This document shows positions 19,288-26,529 of a stretch of 64,000 bases of DNA, piece after piece (the stretch's first letter is position 1; every line of letters starts with the position of its first letter). A model generated the notes under the pieces. That model was not told the origin of the DNA and searched no databases. It saw only the letters and a program-made list of their open reading frames with translations. The stretch lies in the NCBI RefSeq assembly GCF_000227725.2, contig NZ_MU255056.1:1466747-1530746 (forward strand), read 5' to 3'. Source of the stretch: Thiorhodospira sibirica ATCC 700588. GTDB taxonomy: Bacteria; Pseudomonadota; Gammaproteobacteria; Ectothiorhodospirales; Ectothiorhodospiraceae. The position numbers were made by a program, and so were the translations under genes.

Positions 19288-19680
19288 TTACCAGCACGTC
19301 GCCGGGGTGCGGGTTTCGCCGCTGGCGTTGAGCGTTAGGACAATCCCGGTGCAACCGGTGTCATTGGCCTGAGATGTACCTGCTTTAGCATTGGCTGTTG
19401 CAGTGTAGCCGGTGGCGCTGGTATTGGTAATGGTTAGTGTGTAATAACCCTCTGGCGAGTTTTCACTCACGCCGATATTCACCAAGGTTCCATAACTAGC
19501 ATTATTCGCCCGCCATTTTTCCTGTTCCAACTGAATGCGCAGCAACGCCGTGTGGGCATCGGCGCGCTTGGACTTGCGCACATAATTGGCATAACTGGGA
19601 ATGGCAATGGCCGCGATAATGGCAATCACCGCCACTGCAATCATTAACTCAATCAGGGTAAAGCCTTTTTTGCTGCGCAT
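19288..19680 (-). CDS. pilE: type IV pilin, PilE-like
   Basis: Prepilin of 130 residues. The leader MRSKKG is cleaved before Phe by PilD; the mature part begins [22 protein letters not shown] with Glu5, the helix needed for assembly. Two C-terminal cysteines (about 108 and 129) can form the pilin D-region loop. The ATG at 19680 has AGGAG eight bases upstream; a GTG at 19683 is also possible. It is transcribed away from fimT-pilW-pilX-pilV. Short for a major pilin, so probably a minor pilin. Confidence 0.88.
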   Translation of the reverse strand: MRSKKGFTLIELMIAVAVIAIIAAIAIPSYANYVRKSKRADAHTALLRIQLEQEKWRANNASYGTLVNIGVSENSPEGYYTLTITNTSATGYTATANAKAGTSQANDTGCTGIVLTLNASGETRTPATCW

Positions 19681-19756
19681 CACCGCATCTCCTCTATCAA
19701 TAAAAATCAGTATCGTTGGCCGTTTGCCACGGCTATTCCAACATAGTTTTAGACCG

Positions 19757-19807
19757 CATGACCGAACTTTCCGACGAACGGTCGTTATTTACCACTGAAC
19801 GGTCATG
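19757..19807. promoter_or_regulatory. repeated ACGGTC boxes between divergent pilus genes
   Basis: The pilE-fimT divergent spacer has CATGACCG (19757-19764) facing CGGTCATG (19800-19807), and a further GAACGGTCGT in between (from about 19776). The boxes share GAACGGTC and could be a regulator operator. I see no convincing sigma54 or sigma70 promoter. Confidence 0.3.
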
Positions 19808-19887
19808 TGCCACCGTTCCAAATCCCCAAAACAGGACTATACTTCATTTAAACCCACCATCCACCCATTAACCGAAGGATCGCGCTC

Positions 19888-20418
19888 ATGCACACGCTTA
19901 CCCGACAGACCGGCGTCACTTTGGTGGAGCTGATGATCACCATCACGGTGCTGGCCATTTTGGCCAGTATTGCCAGCCCGGCCATGAATATTATGGATAA
20001 CCGGCGCCTGACAGCGGCTTCTCAGTCCTTATATGAAAACCTGCAGCTGGCCCGCACCGAGGCAATTAAACAGTCCCGCGATATGTTTTTTGTAGTTGAT
20101 CCGGGTGATGGCAGCGGTTGGTGTATTGGCATCAGCGACACTACCGGATGTGATTGTCAGCAAACCGCAGTGGCAGAAGAAGACGCCTGCACCATCATTG
20201 CGGCGGTGGAAAGCGGCAACGCCACGCGCGTGTTGCGTCGTGTCAGTGGAAATGATTTCCGCAACATCACCCTGACCGCACCTGCCGCAGCGAGCGAAGT
20301 ACGCTTTAACTTTGTACGCGGTACTGCTGATCAAACGCTAACCCTCAGCGTACAAACGCCCAAAAATCAGCAACGCAGCGTCACTGTCAATCTGGCCGGG
20401 CGCATTGCCTTGAATTAG
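19888..20418 (+). CDS. fimT: GspH/FimT-family pseudopilin
   Basis: Minor pilin of 176 residues that helps start pilus assembly. The cleavage site is in RQTGVTLVELMITITVLAIL, with Gly-1 and Glu5 of the mature protein. The GspH/FimT domain follows (LYENLQLARTEAIKQSRDMFFVVDPGDG). The two CDC and C residues (about 89-100) resemble the FimT/FimU core. AAGGA precedes the ATG. It is the first gene of the fimT-pilW-(DUF4351)-pilX-pilV run. Confidence 0.88.
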   Translation: MHTLTRQTGVTLVELMITITVLAILASIASPAMNIMDNRRLTAASQSLYENLQLARTEAIKQSRDMFFVVDPGDGSGWCIGISDTTGCDCQQTAVAEEDACTIIAAVESGNATRVLRRVSGNDFRNITLTAPAAASEVRFNFVRGTADQTLTLSVQTPKNQQRSVTVNLAGRIALN

Positions 20419-20445
20419 CTCACCGTTTGCCTGGAGATCAATACC

Positions 20446-21276
20446 ATGCGCACCCTTTATTTACAGCGGCACAGCGCCTTCAAGCCCATCGCGCGCGCAC
20501 GCGGTTTCACCCTGGTTGAGCTGATGATCGGCTTGGTGATTGGGCTCATTGTTCTGGGAATTGTCGGCAGCATTTATATGAGCGTATTGGATGGTTCTGG
20601 CTATGCCCTGCGTTCGGCGCGTCTTAATCAGGAGGTGCGGGTGGCCATGAATTTTATGACCGACGACATCCGACGGGCGGGCTTTTGGAGCGAGGCACAG
20701 GCGGGCACACCAGAGAATCAATTACCTGTGAATCCCTTTACCCGCCGTGATGGGGCTGTGCGTGATGTTCATATCCTGAACAGTGGTAATTGCATCCTGT
20801 TTGCTTATGATGCCGATTTTGCGGGCGCGGGCGGGCAGGAGGTTTTTGGGTATCGTCTAAACGGAAATACCGTAGAAATGTTGATGGGGAATGCCAATCC
20901 TCCAACCAATAATTGTGCGCCGCAAAATGCCATCTGGACACCGCTGACAGACAAAACCGCTGTTGTGGTAACGGCGCTAAGCTTTGACACCGTCGGCTCA
21001 CGCTGCTTTAACACCACGCAAAATGTGGGGTGGACTGTCACGGCTGAAATCACTGAACCTGCCTGCTTGGCCGATGAGGCCGATGTGATCGTTGACGATC
21101 TTGATGGAGATGGAACGCCGGATGATTATGTAGAGCCCGATTCAGGCGATCTGATGGTAGAAAGCCGCCTGATCAATATTACCCTGGCGGGCAACCATGC
21201 CAACGATGCAAACCTTCGGGTTAACCTGCAAGAGACGGTCAAGATACGCAATAACCGCATCTTCCTTGTGCCGTGA
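20446..21276 (+). CDS. pilW: type IV pilus assembly protein PilW
   Basis: Minor pilin of 276 residues with prepilin leader ending ARARG|FTLVELMIGLVIGLIVLGIVG. The PilW-type C-terminal domain contains several cysteines and a short acidic stretch DDLDGDGTPDDYVEPDSGD near residue 220, which resembles a calcium-binding loop. The ATG at 20446 follows GGAGA. It lies 27 bases after fimT. PilW works with PilV, PilX and FimU in the tip complex. Confidence 0.87.
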   Translation: MRTLYLQRHSAFKPIARARGFTLVELMIGLVIGLIVLGIVGSIYMSVLDGSGYALRSARLNQEVRVAMNFMTDDIRRAGFWSEAQAGTPENQLPVNPFTRRDGAVRDVHILNSGNCILFAYDADFAGAGGQEVFGYRLNGNTVEMLMGNANPPTNNCAPQNAIWTPLTDKTAVVVTALSFDTVGSRCFNTTQNVGWTVTAEITEPACLADEADVIVDDLDGDGTPDDYVEPDSGDLMVESRLINITLAGNHANDANLRVNLQETVKIRNNRIFLVP

Positions 21277-21361
21277 GCCTCTATGAAAGCGGATTCGCGG
21301 GTTGTTCAGTCAATGCTACCCTCATGTAGATATTAACAAACAGCTACTGGAGGACAATACA

Positions 21362-21604
21362 GTGCCTTATGCAAGTGTACTGATCAAACACTGGGAATCC
21401 AAAGGCGAACGGCGTGGTAGACAGAAAGGTTTGCGAGAAGGTGAAAAAGCGCTGCTTAGACGCCAGTTATTATGCCGTTTTGGTGCCTTGCCTGAAGAAC
21501 TTGAACAACGCCTGGAGCAGGCTGAACCTGAAGAAATCGAATACTGGGCAGAACGTATTCTGGATGCGCCGGATTTAGCCGCTGTCTTTGCGGAAGCGGG
21601 TTAA
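21362..21604 (+). CDS. small DUF4351 protein, free-standing C-terminal domain of an Rpn-family protein
   Basis: An 80-residue protein that matches the C-terminal DUF4351 region of Rpn-family proteins: a charged helix with GERRGRQKGLREGEK, then LLRRQLLCRFGALPEELEQRL and a final ILDAPDLAAVF, as in the full-length protein at 30690-31628. The start is GTG at 21362 with a perfect GGAGG eight bases upstream. The frame is open back to 21302 and upstream residues look like a remnant of a longer Rpn protein, but the nuclease domain is missing. It sits between pilW and pilX, where no such gene is normally found. Family knowledge suggests such C-terminal forms can inhibit the Rpn nuclease; that role here is inference. 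Confidence 0.75.
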   Translation: MPYASVLIKHWESKGERRGRQKGLREGEKALLRRQLLCRFGALPEELEQRLEQAEPEEIEYWAERILDAPDLAAVFAEAG

Positions 21605-21634
21605 GTCGGCGTATCGGCAAGCAGTAAATAAACA

Positions 21635-21658
21635 GCCGAGTGCAACTCGGCGCTCCAT
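21635..21658 (+). repeat. family 2 palindrome
   Basis: GCCGAGT-GCA-ACTCGGC followed by GCTCCAT, 31 bases after the DUF4351 gene. The same arms and the same GCTCCAT tail occur at 31658-31681 beside the full Rpn gene, and a related copy in reverse at 12267-12290. Confidence 0.75.
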
Positions 21659-21687
21659 TGACACCACCCACCGCAGGAGTCCGTATC

Positions 21688-22961
21688 ATGCATAGACACC
21701 CTCCCCCGGTAGCGCTTCGGCCTGAAGGCAGGCCGTCAACGCGATACCGCCATACAAGCCGCCCCCGACCGTTGCCGCATCGCCAACGCGGCGCGATTGC
21801 CCTGTTTATGACCGTGATCATTCTGCTGGCGGTGACGCTCACGGTCATTTTCACCGCCCGTACTGCCTCGATGGAACAGCGCATGTCTGCCAATGAGGTA
21901 CGCGCCAAGCAAGCCGCCAATGCCGCGCAGGCGGGGTTGGAGCGGGCTGTGGCGTATGTGCAGGGCGGTGGCATTGATGTAAATCAATTATTTTTAGCCG
22001 ATTTGGATGCAAATGGAGCTGGAATGATCTATCGCGCACGCTTATGGGATCCTGATCCCAATGCTGCCCCGCCGCAATGCCCTGAAAATCCCGCAGCGAT
22101 GGGGACTAATAATCCAGACAGCACACGCAGCACCTTAATCTACTCCTGCGGTTGGAGTGACGATCTTTCCGCCCGAAAGGTTGCTATGATTCGCACAGAA
22201 GCAGGGCCATCTTTAGGATTTCCACCAACAAATCCTGTTATATCCAAAGGCTCAACATTGGTCAATGGTAATGCAAGGGTATTCAACCTGTTTAATAACC
22301 TAACTGTCTGGGCAGGCGGAGAATTAGATTTAAACGGAAATCCGGGTAATACCTTTGTTCGCGCTCCAGAATACCCTGTGCCTTCATTAGAGAATCTAAC
22401 CGACCTAGATCTATTACCAGGAAAACCTGCTAATTGTCAGGCCACCGGAAAGTACATTTGCACTTCAAATAAATCAGTGATAGGGCATGATATTATCGAT
22501 TATGATCTATCGCTTAGCTCATTATCTGGCCAAGATTTTTTCAGAAATTTTATGGGAATGAATCCGACAGATTATAAAAAAATGTTGCTACTATTATACA
22601 GACAGATACAACTATTAATCTAAGTAATGTCGCGGGACAGGTTGTATGGGTTGATGTTGCAGCAGGAAGCTATGCGGATCTCTCTGGCACGATAGGTTCA
22701 CGGGAGAATCCTGTGGTGTTGGTAATCAATGGAAATGCCCGCGCAACGGGGACAATGAATAAATTTTATGGAGTTCTTTTTATTACAGGAGATTTTAGAA
22801 GCGTTGGAAATCCAGAGTTTTATGGTTCATCAATTATTCAAGGGGAAATTGAGAAGGCAGCTGGAACTCCTTATTTCATCTACGATCCCGTCTCAGCTTC
22901 AAATGCGGGAAGCTTGGGACGCAGAAGTCCTGTTTCTGGTACTTGGCGTGACTGGTTATAG
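21688..22961 (+). pseudogene. pilX: pilX-like gene, frameshifted at a run of seven A
   Basis: Minor pilus assembly protein. The ATG at 21688 follows CAGGAG. The N-terminus is an arginine-rich leader ending HRQRG|AIALFMTVIILLAVTLTVIF, with the SMEQRMSANEVRAKQAANAAQAGLERA helix typical of PilX. A second domain with NGNARVFNLFNN and NGNARATGTMNKFYGVLF repeats (a DUF7305-like beta domain) follows. The frame stops at 22623, but the matching C-terminal half continues in another frame to 22961. The shift is at AAAAAAA (22576-22582): one extra A, or a -1 slip, would join the halves into one protein of about 424 residues. It may be phase-variable, programmed, a sequencing error, or truly broken. Confidence 0.78.
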
Positions 22962-22975
22962 AGAGGTAAATCATT

Positions 22976-24763
22976 ATGTACACATATTTAAAACAGCTTC
23001 GAGGTATAACCCTTATTGAGTCACTGATTGCCCTGGTGATTGTCTCCATTGGTCTACTTGCGGTTGCTCGCCTGCATGGCGATTTGATTGCGGGTAGCAG
23101 TCTATCGAAAGCTCGTACAGAAGCAGTGCAACTGGCAAATGCACAACTGGAGGAAATGCGAACCCGTGTTATGGAAGCGGATTGCACGGCATTGGCCAGT
23201 TTTCAGGGCGCCACAACAAGCATCACAGGCACCAATGCAGCAATGACACGGACAATAGCGCTCACGCATACCGCAAATCCCGACAGACTAGGTCTTGTGG
23301 TTTCAGTTGCCTGGACGGATGCAAAAAGTGATTCGCATACCGTTTCTGTACAATCCGAGGTGGTCTGTGATGACCCACTAGCTGCTGGTAGCGTAGCCAA
23401 AGGTGTTTTGCCGGGTGGCGGTATCATTGACTCTCCAACGGGTAGAGCAAGAATGGGAGAAGGAACAGTTGATCCAGAAACTCTTCGCGTCGAAGATCAA
23501 AATTTAGTGCCTTCAAATAGCGGAGATATACATGATGGAACATATACCTATATTGATGGGGATGAGGTAAAGCTCGTAGGAGAAGATGGTTATGTGATTA
23601 TGACTATGTATGGATCAACACCAGAAGAAGGCTTTAGCACCATCAATGGCCGAGTTTACTTTGATGATGACATGAAAGCAAAAGATGTTGATCCAGAAAA
23701 TATGCTCGTTATATCTTCAGACGCCTCTCATTGCACTCGAATATTTTCTGATGGTTCAGATTATGGTTCTGGACATACCGGGGGTAACGATTTTAAATAT
23801 ACATTATTTTCTGATGAAGGTTTTGATTACTTCATTTATCAGTGTTATGTCGGTGAAGGTTGGTATGGTAACATCGGTATTCATCGACTAGGCAGCGCCC
23901 CCGGAAGTGATCGCATCTGTGTAGGCCGCTCCGGCTCGACTGTTCCGGCTGAAGGTTCTGTCGTTGCTTGGGAAAACACTTTTCCTGCTTTGAGCACTCG
24001 TCGTCAATATCGCAGCTACGAAAAAATTGGTAGTGTATATAGAGCGGTGGGGATCGGTGTTGATCCTGCTTACGGTGACAATGGAAATGGTGACCGATAC
24101 GAAGCAGAACACTATGAAGACCATCATTTTCTTTTAGCTGAAATAAAAGGAAAAGCTGTTGATAAAAAATGCGAAGATCCTCTAGATGAAAAATCTGCAC
24201 TATTTGCAAGTAATTCAGGTAGGCATTTTTGCATGAATAAAGATGATCGACGTAAAAGTTTAGTTTGTGCTGACACGACTGAAATCAGCGAAGGTGGAAA
24301 GCCTATTTTAAGTATTAAAGGAAGGATAACGCTTGGCGGCAACCAGCATAATCCTTTGCTAGTTACTGAATTGAATATTGATGGAATTCCCTGCGCGGTT
24401 GGAAGCAGAGCAGTTGTCACGGGTAGCGTCAGATATGATTACATATGTGAATTATCTAATGTGGATGGCTATACAGCAGATAGCTGGGAAGGTAATTTAA
24501 GTATTAGCTACAGCGAAGCCGGCAAAATATGCCATATAGTCCCTAGCACCGCTTCAGGCTATCTCAAAGTTGGCAATCGCTTTGAAAATGGGCTTGATGG
24601 TGATTTAAAGAGCAGGATCAATTTCAGCGGATTACCTTTGGCTGATGTAGGTGGAGAGGCGGAGGAATCAGAAGAGGGCGCGTACCATGATGGATTTAAT
24701 TTTACGATTCATCAAAAAGGGTCTAACTGCCCTAACTGTGGCACAAATATTTGTACGCCATAA
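22976..24763 (+). CDS. PilV-like minor pilin with a very large C-terminal domain
   Basis: 595 residues, against about 150-200 for ordinary PilV. The N-terminus is a clear prepilin: LKQLRG|ITLIESLIALVIVSIGLLAVARLHGDLI, followed by the PilV helix LSKARTEAVQLANAQLEEMRTR. After about residue 150 comes a region of some 440 residues that I do not recognise: acidic, rich in Gly, Tyr, Asp and Cys, with no membrane segment, ending in a CPNCGTNICTP cysteine cluster. It could be a tip-exposed adhesin domain. The DNA here is more AT-rich than the neighbouring genes, suggesting acquisition. GAGAGG precedes the ATG. It ends the operon, with a terminator after it. Confidence 0.8.
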   Translation: MYTYLKQLRGITLIESLIALVIVSIGLLAVARLHGDLIAGSSLSKARTEAVQLANAQLEEMRTRVMEADCTALASFQGATTSITGTNAAMTRTIALTHTANPDRLGLVVSVAWTDAKSDSHTVSVQSEVVCDDPLAAGSVAKGVLPGGGIIDSPTGRARMGEGTVDPETLRVEDQNLVPSNSGDIHDGTYTYIDGDEVKLVGEDGYVIMTMYGSTPEEGFSTINGRVYFDDDMKAKDVDPENMLVISSDASHCTRIFSDGSDYGSGHTGGNDFKYTLFSDEGFDYFIYQCYVGEGWYGNIGIHRLGSAPGSDRICVGRSGSTVPAEGSVVAWENTFPALSTRRQYRSYEKIGSVYRAVGIGVDPAYGDNGNGDRYEAEHYEDHHFLLAEIKGKAVDKKCEDPLDEKSALFASNSGRHFCMNKDDRRKSLVCADTTEISEGGKPILSIKGRITLGGNQHNPLLVTELNIDGIPCAVGSRAVVTGSVRYDYICELSNVDGYTADSWEGNLSISYSEAGKICHIVPSTASGYLKVGNRFENGLDGDLKSRINFSGLPLADVGGEAEESEEGAYHDGFNFTIHQKGSNCPNCGTNICTP

Positions 24764-24807
24764 TCTTTAAATAGCTGCGATAGAAGAAGATTAAGTTAAA
24801 TTATTTT

Positions 24808-24847
24808 AAATGCGCCTTAATGGTTAGTCCATTGAGGCGCATTTTTT
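24808..24847 (+). terminator. rho-independent terminator of the pilus operon
   Basis: AAATGCGCCT (24808-24817) pairs with AGGCGCATTT (24835-24844), with AATGG/CCATT also pairing inside, and a run of T follows. It is 45 bases after the pilV-like stop. Nothing else is evident between it and the rfbA end at 25001. Confidence 0.9.
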
Positions 24848-25000
24848 AACGTCAGTATCCCATAATACCTCCAAAATCTTACCGTAAGACCAGCCTTCTC
24901 AAGATACACAATCAGATGAGTTCCTTAGACCAGCGGTATTTAAGGTAAGCCCTCCGGCATTACACCTGCATGATTCTGAAGTCAACAGCCGATCGTTTCC

Positions 25001-25942
25001 TCAGTAAATCGTTTCCTCAAGCATACGCAATAAATACTGGCCGTAAGGGCTTTTGCGTATGGGTTCGGCGAGCTGTTGCACTTGGGCTGCGTTGATAAAT
25101 CCCTGGCGGTAGGCGGTTTCCTCGGGACAGGCGATTTTCAGCCCCTGGCGGCGTTCGATGGTTTCAATAAAGCTGGAAGCCTCCAGCAGTGCATCATGGG
25201 TGCCGGTATCCAGCCAGGCCATGCCGCGCCCGAAAATCTCCACCTGTAATGTCCCCTGCGCTAAATAGTGGCGGTTGACATCGGTGATCTCCAGTTCACC
25301 CCGCGCTGAGGGGCGCACGGCTTTGGCAATCTCAATCACCGTGGGATCATAAAAATACAGGCCGGTGACCGCGTAGCGGGATTTGGGGCGCTGGGGTTTT
25401 TCTTCCAGATGAATGGCTTTGCGCTGGGCGTCAAATTCCACGACGCCATATCGCTGTGGATCGTTGACCGCATAGGCAAAGACGGTGGCGCCCTCGCGCT
25501 GTGCGCTGGCGGCCTGTAGTTGTTTGCGCAGGTCGTGTCCGTAAAAAAGATTGTCGCCCAGAATGAGGGTGACATGATCCTGCCCGATGAAGGATTCTCC
25601 CAGTAAAAACGCCTGCGCCAGCCCATCGGGCGAGGGCTGTTCGATATAAGACAGGGCAATGCCCCACTGGGAACCATCCCCCAGCAGGGCCTGAAAACGC
25701 GGCAAATCCTGGGGGGTGGAAATCAGCAAGATGTCTTGAATCCCTGCCAGCATGAGCGTGGACAGGGGGTAGTAGATCATCGGTTTGTCGTATACCGGCA
25801 GCAATTGTTTGGAAATCGCCTGTGTCACCGGATAGAGGCGGGTCCCTGAGCCACCGGCAAGGATGATGCCTTTGCGTCGGAGCGGGGGATGGGATGGGGT
25901 TGATGCGACACCTGGACGGTGCCGCCGCGATGAATGTATCAA
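25001..25942 (-). CDS. rfbA: glucose-1-phosphate thymidylyltransferase
   Basis: Makes dTDP-glucose, the first step to dTDP-rhamnose and other dTDP-sugars. The signature [15 protein letters not shown] is near residue 24, with [11 protein letters not shown] and the C-terminal family features, and the length is right for the enzyme. No ATG precedes the signature; the only available start is TTG at 25942, which adds about 23 unusual residues. Part of this extension (RRHRPGVAS) is encoded by a family 1 palindrome (25905-25925). rfbB, C and D are not in the window. Confidence 0.9.
   Translation of the reverse strand: MIHSSRRHRPGVASTPSHPPLRRKGIILAGGSGTRLYPVTQAISKQLLPVYDKPMIYYPLSTLMLAGIQDILLISTPQDLPRFQALLGDGSQWGIALSYIEQPSPDGLAQAFLLGESFIGQDHVTLILGDNLFYGHDLRKQLQAASAQREGATVFAYAVNDPQRYGVVEFDAQRKAIHLEEKPQRPKSRYAVTGLYFYDPTVIEIAKAVRPSARGELEITDVNRHYLAQGTLQVEIFGRGMAWLDTGTHDALLEASSFIETIERRQGLKIACPEETAYRQGFINAAQVQQLAEPIRKSPYGQYLLRMLEETIY
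25905..25925. repeat. family 1 palindrome inside the rfbA N-terminal coding region
   Basis: GCGACACC-TGGAC-GGTGCCGC. It is nearly identical to the hairpin at 17082-17102 and, reversed, to 42795-42815. Confidence 0.7.
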
Positions 25943-25963
25943 AATGCGTACCTGTGCGGGCGC

Positions 25964-26401
25964 TTAACGTAGGCCATTGTCTAACAGCGGGCCGGTGACT
26001 TCACCGCCGCGTTCATCCTGCAAAAACAGCACCGGCCCATCGCGGGCAGTACGCAGACCTAAGCGAATTTCACCGCGCACGTCATTGATGCCAAGGAAGG
26101 TGGAGTAGCGATCAGTGCGCCGTCCGATACGAATCTCGCTGTGTTCGTCGCGCAGCAGTAAGGTGGGCTCGTTGTCGATCATTCCCAAACGTCCGCGTAT
26201 GTTGCCGCGTTCATCGACCAAAACAAACTGCTGGGCGCGCACTTCATGCAGCGGGGGCTGATCCGCGCCGGGTGAGCTATAGCCCTGGGTCAACAGGCCC
26301 AGCGTGAGTATCAAAAGCAGTACGCTAAGCGTCCAGCGATGGCGCCGCTTGCTTGCTGCCAGTTCTTTTTCTAATTGGCTTAAACGCTGTTCAATGTTCA
26401 T
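25964..26401 (-). CDS. membrane-anchored protein of unknown function (145 aa)
   Basis: Not a family I can name. From the ATG at 26401 (GGAG nine bases upstream) the protein has a short N-terminal coiled coil (IEQRLSQLEKELAASKRR), one membrane helix (about 24-43) and a soluble part built of beta-like repeats: VDERGNIRGRLGMIDNEP, DEHSEIRIGRR, NDVRGEIRLGLRTARDGP and DERGGEV. The repeats share a D-x-x-G-E-I-R-x-G pattern. It sits between tamA and rfbA on the same strand; its periplasmic or cytoplasmic orientation is unclear, though an N-in, C-out anchor is likely. Confidence 0.78.
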   Translation of the reverse strand: MNIEQRLSQLEKELAASKRRHRWTLSVLLLILTLGLLTQGYSSPGADQPPLHEVRAQQFVLVDERGNIRGRLGMIDNEPTLLLRDEHSEIRIGRRTDRYSTFLGINDVRGEIRLGLRTARDGPVLFLQDERGGEVTGPLLDNGLR

Positions 26402-26466
26402 GAGTTTCTCCGCAAAAATCCCGCCAGCGGGTGTGGCTGGACGCTGGAACATAGCGCGAATTTAGA

Positions 26467-26487
26467 GCGGCATCAAGATGATGCTGC
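26467..26487. repeat. family 1 palindrome
   Basis: GCGGCATCA-AGA-TGATGCTGC in the 128-base tamA to 26401 spacer. It differs little from the copy at 50735-50757. Confidence 0.65.
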
Positions 26488-26529
26488 CCCGTTTGACCAC
26501 CTGAAACACCTGCCCGGCACGGCTCACGC

